From NCBI GenBank assembly GCA_038240875.1, contig JBBRGG010000042.1, forward strand, positions 1 through 17,642: 17,642 nucleotides of DNA, read 5' to 3'. The notes under the pieces are model-generated. The model saw only the letters and a list, made by a program, of their open reading frames with translations, was not told the origin of the DNA and made no database searches. The stretch is from JBBRGG01 sp038240875 (GTDB taxonomy: Bacteria > Planctomycetota > Phycisphaerae > Phycisphaerales > UBA1924). This document shows positions 1 to 7,223 of the stretch, one piece after another. The translations under genes were made by a program, and so were the position numbers. How positions within the stretch are numbered: position 1 is the first letter of the stretch; each line of letters opens with the position of its first letter.

Positions 1-615
1 GCGGGATCGAACGGGCGCGATACGAACATGGATTTTTTGGTGCGGACCGCACTGGACGCACAGGTTTCGAGCGATCTCATCCGTCGAGCCGTCTCGCTTC
101 GGCCTGGGGTTTCGTTTCCGCAGACCGACACGGGTCGTCAGCTCGCGATGGTGTCGAGCATGATTCGCGCGGGGCTCAAGACGCGCGTGTATTACGTTTC
201 GCAAGGCGGGTTTGACACGCACGCGCAGCAAGGCGGCGTTCAAGGCACGCACGCTCGCAAGCTGACGGAAGTCGCCGCGTCGCTCAAGGCGTTTTATGCG
301 GAGTTAAAGGCGCAAGGGAACGACGCGCGGGTGTTGACGATGACGTTCAGCGAGTTTGGCCGACGGGTGGGGCAGAACGCTTCCGGCGGCACGGACCACG
401 GCACGGCGGCCCCGATGTTCTTGGCCGGCCCGATGGTCAAGCCCGGCGTGCTGAATGATCACCCGTCGCTGCGGGATTTGGATTCGGGCGACCTCAAGTA
501 CACGGTGGACTTCCGCGGCGTGTACGCGTCGATTTTGGCTGGGTGGCTCAAGGCTGAACCCAAGGACATTCTCGAAGGCAGCTACAAGCCATTTGATGTG
601 ATCAAGAAGGCGTGA
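1..615 (+). CDS. DUF1501 family protein, C-terminal part (partial at left edge)
   Basis: The frame is open from the first base to the stop at 613-615, so the gene starts before the window and the ATG at 28 is probably internal. The sequence is typical of the C-terminal half of DUF1501 proteins, an abundant secreted family in planctomycetes, often Tat-exported and paired with DUF1800 or DUF1549/DUF1553 proteins. Visible hallmarks are GGFDTHAQQ (about residue 62 from the first Met), FSEFGRR, then GGTDHGTAAPMFLAG and the terminal VDFRGVYASILAGWL block. The conserved Asp/His residues recall the alkaline-phosphatase/sulfatase-like fold proposed for the family, but the substrate is unknown. Family assignment is strong; function is not known. 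Confidence 0.88.
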   Translation, partial: AGSNGRDTNMDFLVRTALDAQVSSDLIRRAVSLRPGVSFPQTDTGRQLAMVSSMIRAGLKTRVYYVSQGGFDTHAQQGGVQGTHARKLTEVAASLKAFYAELKAQGNDARVLTMTFSEFGRRVGQNASGGTDHGTAAPMFLAGPMVKPGVLNDHPSLRDLDSGDLKYTVDFRGVYASILAGWLKAEPKDILEGSYKPFDVIKKA

Positions 616-640
616 TCAAGCAACCCAGATCTGTTCGGCT

Positions 641-669
641 TTGTGTCACACATGCAAGCTGTGTATAAC
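641..669 (+). promoter_or_regulatory. Candidate sigma70-type promoter for trpS
   Basis: TTGTGT (641-646) and TATAAC (664-669) are separated by 17 bases in the gap between the DUF1501 gene and trpS. The -10 box matches 5 of 6 consensus bases and the -35 box only 3 of 6. Transcription would start near 676 and give a leader of about 100 nt. I see no convincing leader peptide or T-box in the leader. The call rests on consensus match only. Confidence 0.3.
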
Positions 670-782
670 CGCGCGATGCGTGGTTGTTCTGCGATCAATA
701 TGCAGAATTGCATTTTGCACTGCCACTGTGCCACTTTCTCGCTGTACCACTTCTTGACTTCTCCATCACTACGCTTGCTCCC

Positions 783-1904
783 ATGACTACTGACAACACT
801 CTCTCAATGACTTCGCACAAGCCACGCATCTTGACCGGCGACACTCCCACCTCCACTGGCCTGCATCTTGGGCATTACGTGGGCAGCCTGGAGAATCGTC
901 TGCGGCTGCAAGACGAGTACGACTGCTATTTCTTGATTGCGAACGTGCACGCGTTTACGACATTGGCGGACAAGCCCGCCGACATACGCGCTAACACGCT
1001 GGGCATTATCAAGGATTGGCTTGCGGTCGGGCTAGATCCGGAACGTTCGACGTTTGTGCTGCAAAGCGAGATTCCGGCGATTGCCGAGTTGACGTTTCTC
1101 TTCGCGATGTTGATTCCGTTTAACAAAGTGATGCGCAACCCAACGCTCAAGACCGAGATTGAGACCAAGGGTTTGGGCGAGACGTATCCCTTTGGTTTTC
1201 CGATGTACGCGGTTGGTCAGTGTGCGGATATTCTCGCGTTTCGGCCTGAGCTTGTGCCTGTGGGCGAGGATCAAGAAGCGCATATTGAGATGTGCCGGGA
1301 TGTGGCGCTGAAGTTTAACCAGATGTATTGTGGCGTGGGCAATCGTGTGCCTGCGGAGGAGCACGCGAAGGCAAACTCGGCGGGCGCGGGTGGATTGTTT
1401 CCGATTCCTCGCGCGAAGATTGGGCGTGTGGCGCGACTCGCCGGGCTCGATGGCGTCAACAAAATGTCGAAGAGTTTGGGCAACGCGATCTTCTTGTATG
1501 ACGACACGAAGACGGTGCAGAAGAAGCTGAACAAGATCACGGTGATTGTGGATGAAGCGACGAAGCGTGTGGCACAGAATCATGTGTTGTTGCAGTATTG
1601 CGACGCGTTTCTTGCTGAAGACCGCGCGAAGGCGATTCGTGCCGAGTATGCCAGCGGCAAGGAGATGATGCATGGGCACATCAAGGCGGAACTTGGCGAA
1701 GCGGTGAATGCGTTGATCGAGCCGATGCGTGTGCGCCGGGCAAGATTGGAAGCCGCGCCGCTGCCGGGGCGTCTTGGTGGTGATGAGTTGGTGATCGACG
1801 TAATCAAGAAGGGCGTTGCGAAGGCGAACGTGGTCGCCGAGGAAACGCTGTATGAGGCGAAGAAGGCGATGGGCATTGGGTTTTTGAAGAGGACGATGAG
1901 CTGA
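783..1904 (+). CDS. trpS: Tryptophanyl-tRNA synthetase
   Basis: Class I aminoacyl-tRNA synthetase that charges tRNA-Trp with tryptophan using ATP in the cytoplasm. From the ATG at 783 the protein has 373 residues, close to the usual 330-370. The HIGH-type signature lies in TSTGLHLGHYVGS (HLGH at about 28-31) and the KMSKS loop at about 227-231, followed by LGNAIFL. The LHLGHYVGSLxNR form resembles the TrpRS branch with that signature rather than the classic PHLGNYxG branch; this is from memory. An in-frame ATG at 684 would add 33 residues unlike the family, so I rejected it. The ATG at 807 is an equally plausible start. The gene converges on the minus-strand gene ending at 1970. Confidence 0.93.
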   Translation: MTTDNTLSMTSHKPRILTGDTPTSTGLHLGHYVGSLENRLRLQDEYDCYFLIANVHAFTTLADKPADIRANTLGIIKDWLAVGLDPERSTFVLQSEIPAIAELTFLFAMLIPFNKVMRNPTLKTEIETKGLGETYPFGFPMYAVGQCADILAFRPELVPVGEDQEAHIEMCRDVALKFNQMYCGVGNRVPAEEHAKANSAGAGGLFPIPRAKIGRVARLAGLDGVNKMSKSLGNAIFLYDDTKTVQKKLNKITVIVDEATKRVAQNHVLLQYCDAFLAEDRAKAIRAEYASGKEMMHGHIKAELGEAVNALIEPMRVRRARLEAAPLPGRLGGDELVIDVIKKGVAKANVVAEETLYEAKKAMGIGFLKRTMS

Positions 1905-1927
1905 TAGTGGTGCGTGAATGGGCGGTT

Positions 1928-1966
1928 GCGCGAACTCGCGCGCTAGCTATTTCCTAATTGAAATAG
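1928..1966. terminator. Two hairpins between convergent genes, possible bidirectional terminator
   Basis: The 65-base gap between the 3' ends of trpS and the minus-strand secreted-protein gene holds two perfect inverted repeats. One is GCGCG/CGCGC (1928-1932 and 1937-1941, 4-base loop). The other is CTATTTC/GAAATAG (1947-1953 and 1960-1966, 6-base loop). Neither is followed by a real T-run, so a factor-independent terminator is not proven. The position between convergent genes is what suggests termination. Confidence 0.35.
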
Positions 1967-1969
1967 TGC

Positions 1970-4462
1970 TTACTCACCAACCACTGCTTCCAACCGCTTG
2001 CAGGTTTCGTTGAGCATTCGGCCAAAGATTCTTTCCATCGCGGCGTCCTTGCCGACTTTTGCCAGCGCCCATTCTTCGGCCCATCGGGACAGTTCGGCGA
2101 TCTCGGTCGCGTGTGCCGCCATCCACGCCGACATCGCACCGGATTGCACTGGTAAGGCGCCTGCGACGCATTCGGCGACCGCATCGCTCCCCACGAATGC
2201 TTCTTCAACGAGCAACTGGCTCGCGCCCGCTCCAGATCCAGCTTCGGCATCAGTCCCCGCGACTGCTTGCGCGTGCGCACGCGCGAGGCTCGCGACCACG
2301 CGCCACGCAAGCGCGTCGTCGCGCGCGGTTGTTACTGCGCGAGCGAATGCAGCCGTCGAGCCTGCGGTGGATGGAGCATTTCGCGCTGCGATTGCTTCCA
2401 GTACGCGTGACGCCGCGGCATCTGCTACATCGCGCAATTCGCCAAGTGCTCGGGGCGAAGCTTCAAACCCAGGCCACGCGACAAGTCCTTGAATCATGAC
2501 ACTATCGACGCGTATGGAATCAGCGAAAGAGATCGCCAACCCGATCGCGGCGATGTCTGAGGCGGGCACGCGAAGGTCGCGGCGACGTGGGTCCGCGAGC
2601 GCGAGAAGATACGCTGATCGAGCGGCGTCGAGTTGTTTAATGATCGCCGAATCCTGCGCGTCGCCACTGGTGCGCATGCGTGCTTCGCCTAGGACATCCC
2701 ACCCCGCGATGATCGCTTTGGCGGCATCGCGATACTCGGCGAGCGCGGCGTCGGCAATGTCGGGCTTGGCTAAATCTTGCCCGATACGCAGCATGAATAC
2801 GGCGGCAGGAGCCATATCTGTGCGCACGCGTGGGGCTTGCTTTGATCGATTGCTGTCACTTGTAGGCTGATTGCCGACCGCGGGCTGGCTAACTGTTTCT
2901 TGCGCGAGTTCTTCGTCGCTGCCTTCTGCTTGATTGGGGTTGCTGTCGGGCTTTGCGTTTGGATTTGCGTTTGGATTTGCTTCATCCGGGCTTAACGAGC
3001 TATCGCTCGCGTCGACAGGTTGCTGCGACAGGATCGCGCCGACTTTCATCAGCATCGCGAGATCTTCATCACGCCTTCGGTGTGCGCCCATCGCGCTAAG
3101 CAGTGCTGGGTCGGCGAGCGAGGTCGCTGGAGACAATGCGCGTTCAGCTGTCTCAATAAGGCTTCGGCGAGATTGCTTCAACGCGGGTTCAAGCTGGCGA
3201 TAGATCACGCGCAACTGCCTGGGGAGCGCGGTTTCGTCCGGGCTTTCTTGGTTTGCGGTGCGAAGCAGGTCGGCAACGAGTCGCGCGCGATCGGATGAAG
3301 TCGCGGCACTTTCGGCGAGCAACCCTTGGAGATTTAGTGCGAACGTCTTGGCTGGGTCTGGCGCGAGGCCTTTGGCTCTCGCGATCACGGGCAAGCCAAC
3401 GACCAGCGGCGGCACTTCCGACCACGCTACGAGCCTGGCCAATGGTTGCGCAAGAGGTCGCGCCAATGGCTGGACAAGTTTGCCAGTGCTTTCGGCCAGA
3501 TGTGTGCGCACGTCTGGAGTCGTGCCTGTAGTCGTACTTGAATCTTCCTCAGGTGCGACGACGACGAGCGAAGCCGACGCCGCGACACGCAAGGCTTGCT
3601 GGCCCGCAAGCCCAATTAGAGGCGTATCTACATCGGCAAATGCGATCGCGGCGCTCGCGTGTACTTGGAGCCAACGCGCGCCGCTCGCGTGCGCAGGGCT
3701 TGTGTGCGCGATCGCGAACAAACGCGAGACCCGATCCACCGCGCCCTTGCCTGGTGTATCCATCCACGCCGGGGCGTTTCCGGTCCATGGATTTTGCATT
3801 CGCACGCGCTCGATTGCGGCGAGTGCGCCAGCGTCGTAGATCCAGCCGCTGGAGGGTGACGCGAACTGGACGGTTACTTTGTGAGGCCTGATTTGTGCGC
3901 ACGAAAGCGCCCACATCGGCGCGAGCGCATCGCGCACGCCACGACGAATCGCGTCGGCAGAAAGCGTATCAACGTTGATGCGAAGCGCGTCGAGTTCGCG
4001 TGCTGCGGCTTGGATTGCGGCGACTGGAATCAGGGGGGCGGCCGGGGCGGAATCAGCCGTGGAATCGATGGAAGTCGTGCTATCGATCCACGCACCAAGC
4101 TCGTCGCGCCGGCGCGTCATCATGCTTGCAATCACGAAGCGGTCGGCGTCGTCGGCGTCGGGTTCGCCACGCTCGACTGCTTGGAAGAGATCGCGGGCAA
4201 GTTCGCGCCAGGCAACGTCGAATGAGTCTGCGCCAATCAGGCTTCGCCCGGCTCGGATGCGTTCGGACTCTTCGTTGAGTTGCGTCGCGAGCATGAGAGC
4301 CGCTCGGCCCGAACCGGCCTGTGGCGACTCAGGAGCCGAGAGATCGAGCCCTTGTGCAAAGGCTTCGCAAGAGTTCAACGCGATCAATATGAAACTTGAA
4401 GCGATGCACGCGCGAAAACTGGCTCGTAGCCCGGAATTAGGAAAGTGCGCTCGCGAGCTCAA
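1970..4462 (-). CDS. Unrecognised secreted protein, about 830 residues
   Basis: I do not recognise a family. The minus-strand frame is open far upstream (to beyond 4792), but the part upstream of 4437 overlaps the glycosyltransferase gene and does not read like protein. The first plausible start is a TTG at 4462. It puts a signal-peptide-like stretch near the N-terminus: arginines, then IASSFILIALNSCEAFA, with possible cleavage after AFA before QG. That start overlaps the glycosyltransferase gene by 26 bases, suggesting co-transcription, but no clear ribosome site supports it. The mature part is rich in Ala, Asp, Glu and Arg and looks mainly helical. It has a low-complexity linker (NPNANPNAKPDSNPN, encoded near 2945-2990) and an internal LVQPLARPLAQPLARLV repeat. 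No transmembrane segments or catalytic motifs stand out. The C-terminus is an acidic helix ending EAVVGE. The reading frame is secure; the exact start is not. Confidence 0.7.
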   Translation of the reverse strand: MSSRAHFPNSGLRASFRACIASSFILIALNSCEAFAQGLDLSAPESPQAGSGRAALMLATQLNEESERIRAGRSLIGADSFDVAWRELARDLFQAVERGEPDADDADRFVIASMMTRRRDELGAWIDSTTSIDSTADSAPAAPLIPVAAIQAAARELDALRINVDTLSADAIRRGVRDALAPMWALSCAQIRPHKVTVQFASPSSGWIYDAGALAAIERVRMQNPWTGNAPAWMDTPGKGAVDRVSRLFAIAHTSPAHASGARWLQVHASAAIAFADVDTPLIGLAGQQALRVAASASLVVVAPEEDSSTTTGTTPDVRTHLAESTGKLVQPLARPLAQPLARLVAWSEVPPLVVGLPVIARAKGLAPDPAKTFALNLQGLLAESAATSSDRARLVADLLRTANQESPDETALPRQLRVIYRQLEPALKQSRRSLIETAERALSPATSLADPALLSAMGAHRRRDEDLAMLMKVGAILSQQPVDASDSSLSPDEANPNANPNAKPDSNPNQAEGSDEELAQETVSQPAVGNQPTSDSNRSKQAPRVRTDMAPAAVFMLRIGQDLAKPDIADAALAEYRDAAKAIIAGWDVLGEARMRTSGDAQDSAIIKQLDAARSAYLLALADPRRRDLRVPASDIAAIGLAISFADSIRVDSVMIQGLVAWPGFEASPRALGELRDVADAAASRVLEAIAARNAPSTAGSTAAFARAVTTARDDALAWRVVASLARAHAQAVAGTDAEAGSGAGASQLLVEEAFVGSDAVAECVAGALPVQSGAMSAWMAAHATEIAELSRWAEEWALAKVGKDAAMERIFGRMLNETCKRLEAVVGE

Positions 4463-5762
4463 GGCGAGTGCGCGCGTGGGCGAGGGCGTGCTGATACACG
4501 TCGAACAATTGCGCGACCATGCGACGCGCGTCGAATTCGGTGACGCACCAATCGTGCCCGGTGTGTGCAAAGCGGCGTCTGGCATCGCTATCAGCGTAGA
4601 GGCGCTCGACGGCTCGACGCAAACCAGCAACATCGCCAGGCGGTACGAGCAAGCCGGTTTCTTGGTCTTTACACGCTTCGCGCGTGCCATCAACGTCGTA
4701 GGCGACCGGGCACACATTGCTGAGCAGGGCTTGGGGGACAGTGCGAGGGAGCCCTTCGCGATAGCTTGGGTGCACGAGCAGGTCCATGCCACGCATCAGC
4801 CCGGGGATCCGCGTGGGCAGCACGAGGCCGGTCAAGATGAGTTGTGCAGGCGTGACAAGTTTAACAGGCGCTTCATGAGGCAACGCAGGAGAGTCCAACT
4901 CTGCGACGACGATGCCAAGAGCGCGCGCGCGGGCGAGGAGTCGCTGCCGCCACCACCCATCGCCGACCCAGAGCAGTTTCCAATCGAGATGTGTTTGTAA
5001 TAGTGGGCCAAGAGCATCGAGCACGTCGTCGTGGCCTTTGTGTTGTGCGAGTCGGGCGACGGTGCCGACGACGAAATCAGTTGAAGCAAGGCCGAGTCGT
5101 GCGCGGATTTCGTCGCGCGATTCGCCTGCTGCGGGAGAGGTATAGGGCTCGATTTCCATGCCACTGCGCACGGTTGTGTAGAGCGAAGGCGTACCGATGC
5201 CACGCGCGAGAAATGTTGTTGTCATCGCGTCGGCAACGCTCACGATCGCGTCGCAGCGATTCGCGGCCTTTCTTTCCGCGAGCGTGTACGCGACGTTCAT
5301 CAGGCGAACTTTGCAGCGGTGCAGCGGGCCACCTTCGATGGGCATGAAAGGCGGACCATGGATGGTATGAACAACGCCCAAGGCGTGGTTGCGTTCGCGC
5401 GCGAGGGTTTGCGAAGCGTCCCACGCGGCGAGCCGCCCCAGGATTCCTGCTTTGCTCGAATGCGTGTGCACGATATCGGGCGAGAGCATCTCAATGAGCC
5501 TGCGCAGCTCAATGCGGCCACGCTGATCGGTGCGCGGTGCAACCTCACGAACAAGATTGGGCACCTGATGCGTCGTGATTTTTTTGCCCGTGCTTGTACG
5601 AAACTGTGTCGCGCGATCGAGCAGCGAGCCCTCTGGTCCGAGGATAGGGCCGTACGCCAAATGAACATCATGCCCTAGGCGTGCTTGACCTTCGCAGGAG
5701 AGAAGCGTGTTCTCTTGCGAGCCGCCGAGGATGAGCCGAGTTGAGATGTGCAAGATGCGCAT
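4437..5762 (-). CDS. Glycosyltransferase family 4 (GT-B fold)
   Basis: Predicted retaining glycosyltransferase that moves a sugar from a nucleotide-sugar donor to a lipid or polysaccharide acceptor on the cytoplasmic face of the membrane. The 441 residues have two Rossmann-type halves. The N-terminal half opens MRILHISTRLILGGSQENT, where the GG loop is typical of GT4, and includes the LSPDIVHTHSSKAGILGRLA strand-helix. The C-terminal half opens VVGTVARLAQHKGHDDVLDA and carries LLWVGDGWWRQRL and VHPSYREGLPRTVPQALLSN, then YDVDGTREACKDQETGLLVPPGD. In the donor-site EX7E motif the second Glu is Gln (E-GLPRTVP-Q), which I believe recurs in planctomycete members. The start is an ATG, revcomp of 5760-5762. 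The acceptor cannot be inferred, as no other polysaccharide genes lie nearby. Confidence 0.9.
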   Translation of the reverse strand: MRILHISTRLILGGSQENTLLSCEGQARLGHDVHLAYGPILGPEGSLLDRATQFRTSTGKKITTHQVPNLVREVAPRTDQRGRIELRRLIEMLSPDIVHTHSSKAGILGRLAAWDASQTLARERNHALGVVHTIHGPPFMPIEGGPLHRCKVRLMNVAYTLAERKAANRCDAIVSVADAMTTTFLARGIGTPSLYTTVRSGMEIEPYTSPAAGESRDEIRARLGLASTDFVVGTVARLAQHKGHDDVLDALGPLLQTHLDWKLLWVGDGWWRQRLLARARALGIVVAELDSPALPHEAPVKLVTPAQLILTGLVLPTRIPGLMRGMDLLVHPSYREGLPRTVPQALLSNVCPVAYDVDGTREACKDQETGLLVPPGDVAGLRRAVERLYADSDARRRFAHTGHDWCVTEFDARRMVAQLFDVYQHALAHARTRLELASALS

Positions 5763-5839
5763 GTGGGTTGTGAGAGTGCCTGAATGATCAAATTTTTGGC
5801 TTACAGCCTTTCACAAGATGAAGATTTAGAAGGAGTAGA

Positions 5840-5858
5840 CACAGGCTGAAGGCCTGTG
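5840..5858. repeat. Perfect 7-base inverted repeat (CACAGGC/GCCTGTG)
   Basis: CACAGGC (5840-5846), a 5-base TGAAG loop, then GCCTGTG (5852-5858), in the gap between truA and the glycosyltransferase gene. No T-run follows on either strand, so it is not a standard terminator. It could be a dispersed palindromic repeat or an mRNA processing or stability element. Confidence 0.5.
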
Positions 5859-5936
5859 CCACGAGAAGAGAGAAGTCAATTTGTGAGTGGCTCTATGTTA
5901 CAAAATATTACCCTACTACCCTGTATTTTCTGCCTT

Positions 5937-5971
5937 ACCGACTGCCGACTAGCGATTGCCGATTACCTATT
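5937..5971 (+). repeat. Heptamer array GCCGATT, about 5 units, at the 3' end of truA
   Basis: Consecutive 7-base units read ACCGACT, GCCGACT, AGCGATT, GCCGATT, ACCTATT. The array touches the truA stop codon (5967-5969). The unit is a rotation of the reverse complement of the heptamer at 7137-7178, so the two arrays flank truA in opposite orientations. Just upstream, 5908-5923 (ATTACCCT, ACTACCCT) looks like two octamer units. Confidence 0.6.
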
Positions 5972-7070
5972 TACTAACCTCATACTTGATCCATTCCAAG
6001 CATAATCCCGTCGGAGGCAGCGTGGGCCCCGCCTGCGAACGATTGCAAGCCTTGATGATCTGCGAGATGTCATCGGCTTTCTTTCTACCGCGGCCAACAT
6101 CTACGAGCGTGCCCCCGATGATCCGGACCATGTTCCAAAGAAAGCCGCTGCCTGTCACATCGATGCGAACGCGCCGGCCATCGGGCGTTGGCACAAGTTC
6201 GATCACGCTGCAGGCAAAGATCGTGCGCACGGTGCTGACCCTGCCATGGCCCGCGGCGGCGAAGCTTACAAAATCATGTTCACCTACGAGCAAGTGAGCC
6301 GCTCGATTCATCGCATCAACATCGAGTGCGTCCCACACCTGGTGTACGTAGCGGCGATCCCACATGGGGCGGACGCCACCTTTGGCGCTGACGTGGAGCG
6401 TGTAGGAATACGCCTTGGAAGTCGCGCCGTGAACGGGGTTGAAATCATGATCCGCGATGTTCGCCGCGATGACTTGCACGTCATCGGGTAAACGGCTGTT
6501 GATCGCGCGAAGCAGGCGATCGGTGCCTCGCGAGAGAGGCCAACCCATGCCGCGTGGCGCGCTTGGTACGGGCGCGAGCTCTGGCGCACTAGGAGTTGTT
6601 GGTGCATGCTCGGCGTTGTTGGCGATCGCAATTGGTGTTGCATTCGCGTCACATTCTTCGTCACGTACTTCATCTGACACATCGCCCGAGCACGTAAACG
6701 CGGCGACTTGTCCGCGCGCGTGCACGCCCGAGTCGGTACGACTTGCGCCCATGAGCACGATGGGCTCACGAACGACCGCCATCACCGCACGTTCGAGAAC
6801 GTGCTGCACGGTTCGCAAGGCGATGCGGTGCGTGGTTTCGCCTTCGCGGACGCCAAGTCTTTCGACGCCTGCCCACGCATGTGCACGAGGCACGCGTTGG
6901 AACGCTTTGGGAGATTTGCCTCCCATGCGATCGTCCTTGGTGGGTCGCTGATCCATCGGCGTGGAGTTGTGAATAGCTGCATCATGCGATATGGGCGCGT
7001 GAGGTTCCTGCTTCTGCCAACCACAGAAGTCGGTCCCGTCGTAGGTCACTGTGAGGCTGTATCGTGGCAC
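5967..7070 (-). CDS. truA: tRNA pseudouridine(38-40) synthase TruA, enlarged
   Basis: Isomerises uridines 38, 39 and 40 of the tRNA anticodon stem to pseudouridine. Seen: the N-terminal strand PRYSLTVTYDGTDFCGWQKQ, the catalytic block MGASRTDSGVHARGQVAAF with its essential Asp, the helix RTVQHVLERAV, the middle block VHGATSKAYSYTLH, and the C-terminal VRIDVTGSGFLWNMVRIIGGTLVDVGRGR. All conserved parts are present and in frame. The protein is about 367 residues against roughly 245-270 for typical TruA. The excess sits in two low-complexity insertions: one after GWQKQ (about 50 extra residues) and one after VAAF (Ala/Pro/Asn-rich, about 45). Starts: TTG 7103, TTG 7076 and GTG 7070 are all in frame. 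TTG 7103 lies inside a repeat array, so I prefer GTG 7070, just before PRYSLTV; no clear ribosome site decides it. Confidence 0.9.
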   Translation of the reverse strand: MPRYSLTVTYDGTDFCGWQKQEPHAPISHDAAIHNSTPMDQRPTKDDRMGGKSPKAFQRVPRAHAWAGVERLGVREGETTHRIALRTVQHVLERAVMAVVREPIVLMGASRTDSGVHARGQVAAFTCSGDVSDEVRDEECDANATPIAIANNAEHAPTTPSAPELAPVPSAPRGMGWPLSRGTDRLLRAINSRLPDDVQVIAANIADHDFNPVHGATSKAYSYTLHVSAKGGVRPMWDRRYVHQVWDALDVDAMNRAAHLLVGEHDFVSFAAAGHGRVSTVRTIFACSVIELVPTPDGRRVRIDVTGSGFLWNMVRIIGGTLVDVGRGRKKADDISQIIKACNRSQAGPTLPPTGLCLEWIKYEVSK

Positions 7071-7094
7071 GAGCAAGGATAGAGGGGGGTGGAA

Positions 7095-7126
7095 ATGGCT
7101 CAATGGTCAAACGGTCAAATTGCCAA
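7095..7126 (+). repeat. Octamer array ATGGTCAA, 4 units
   Basis: Units read ATGGCTCA, ATGGTCAA, ACGGTCAA, ATTGCCAA. The array begins just upstream of truA (minus strand) and overlaps the weakest candidate truA start at 7103. It is the first of three short tandem arrays in the gap between truA and the phosphatase gene. Confidence 0.6.
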
Positions 7127-7136
7127 AGAGATACGC

Positions 7137-7178
7137 GGCATTCGGCATTCGGGTTTGGGCGATCGAGATTCGGCAATC
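7137..7178 (+). repeat. Heptamer array GGCATTC, 6 units
   Basis: Units read GGCATTC, GGCATTC, GGGTTTG, GGCGATC, GAGATTC, GGCAATC, exactly 42 bases. GGCAATC is a rotation of the reverse complement of GCCGATT, the unit at 5937-5971. truA is therefore flanked by inverted copies of one heptamer family. Confidence 0.65.
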
Positions 7179-7182
7179 AACG

Positions 7183-7206
7183 TTTGGTCATTTACCCATT
7201 TTGCTG
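7183..7206 (+). repeat. Octamer array TTTGGTCA, 3 units
   Basis: Units read TTTGGTCA, TTTACCCA, TTTTGCTG. The first is close to a rotation of the octamer at 7095-7126 (both contain GGTCA followed by A/T bases). The 3' end of the phosphatase gene lies 17 bases further on. Confidence 0.45.
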
Positions 7207-7223
7207 CTCTTAGGCTTTTTCTC

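Noticed and set aside
684..782. Upstream extension of trpS to ATG 684
   Set aside because: The 33 extra residues are unlike TrpRS and fall in the probable leader region. ATG 783 or 807 gives the usual length.
641..782. Leader-peptide or T-box attenuator before trpS
   Set aside because: I found no tryptophan-rich short frame, no T-box consensus and no terminator hairpin in the leader.
1032..1679. Minus-strand frame of 215 codons across trpS
   Set aside because: Arg/His/Leu-rich antisense shadow of a certain gene, without any recognisable domain.
4463..4792. N-terminal extension of the secreted protein to an ATG at 4792
   Set aside because: It would overlap the conserved C-terminal half of the glycosyltransferase gene for 330 bases and does not read like protein. 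The signal-peptide-like segment follows the TTG at 4462.
3975..5000. Plus-strand open frame of 341 codons
   Set aside because: It lies antisense across the secreted-protein and glycosyltransferase genes, has Arg/Ser/Ala-rich shadow composition, and shows no motif. The glycosyltransferase on the other strand is certain.
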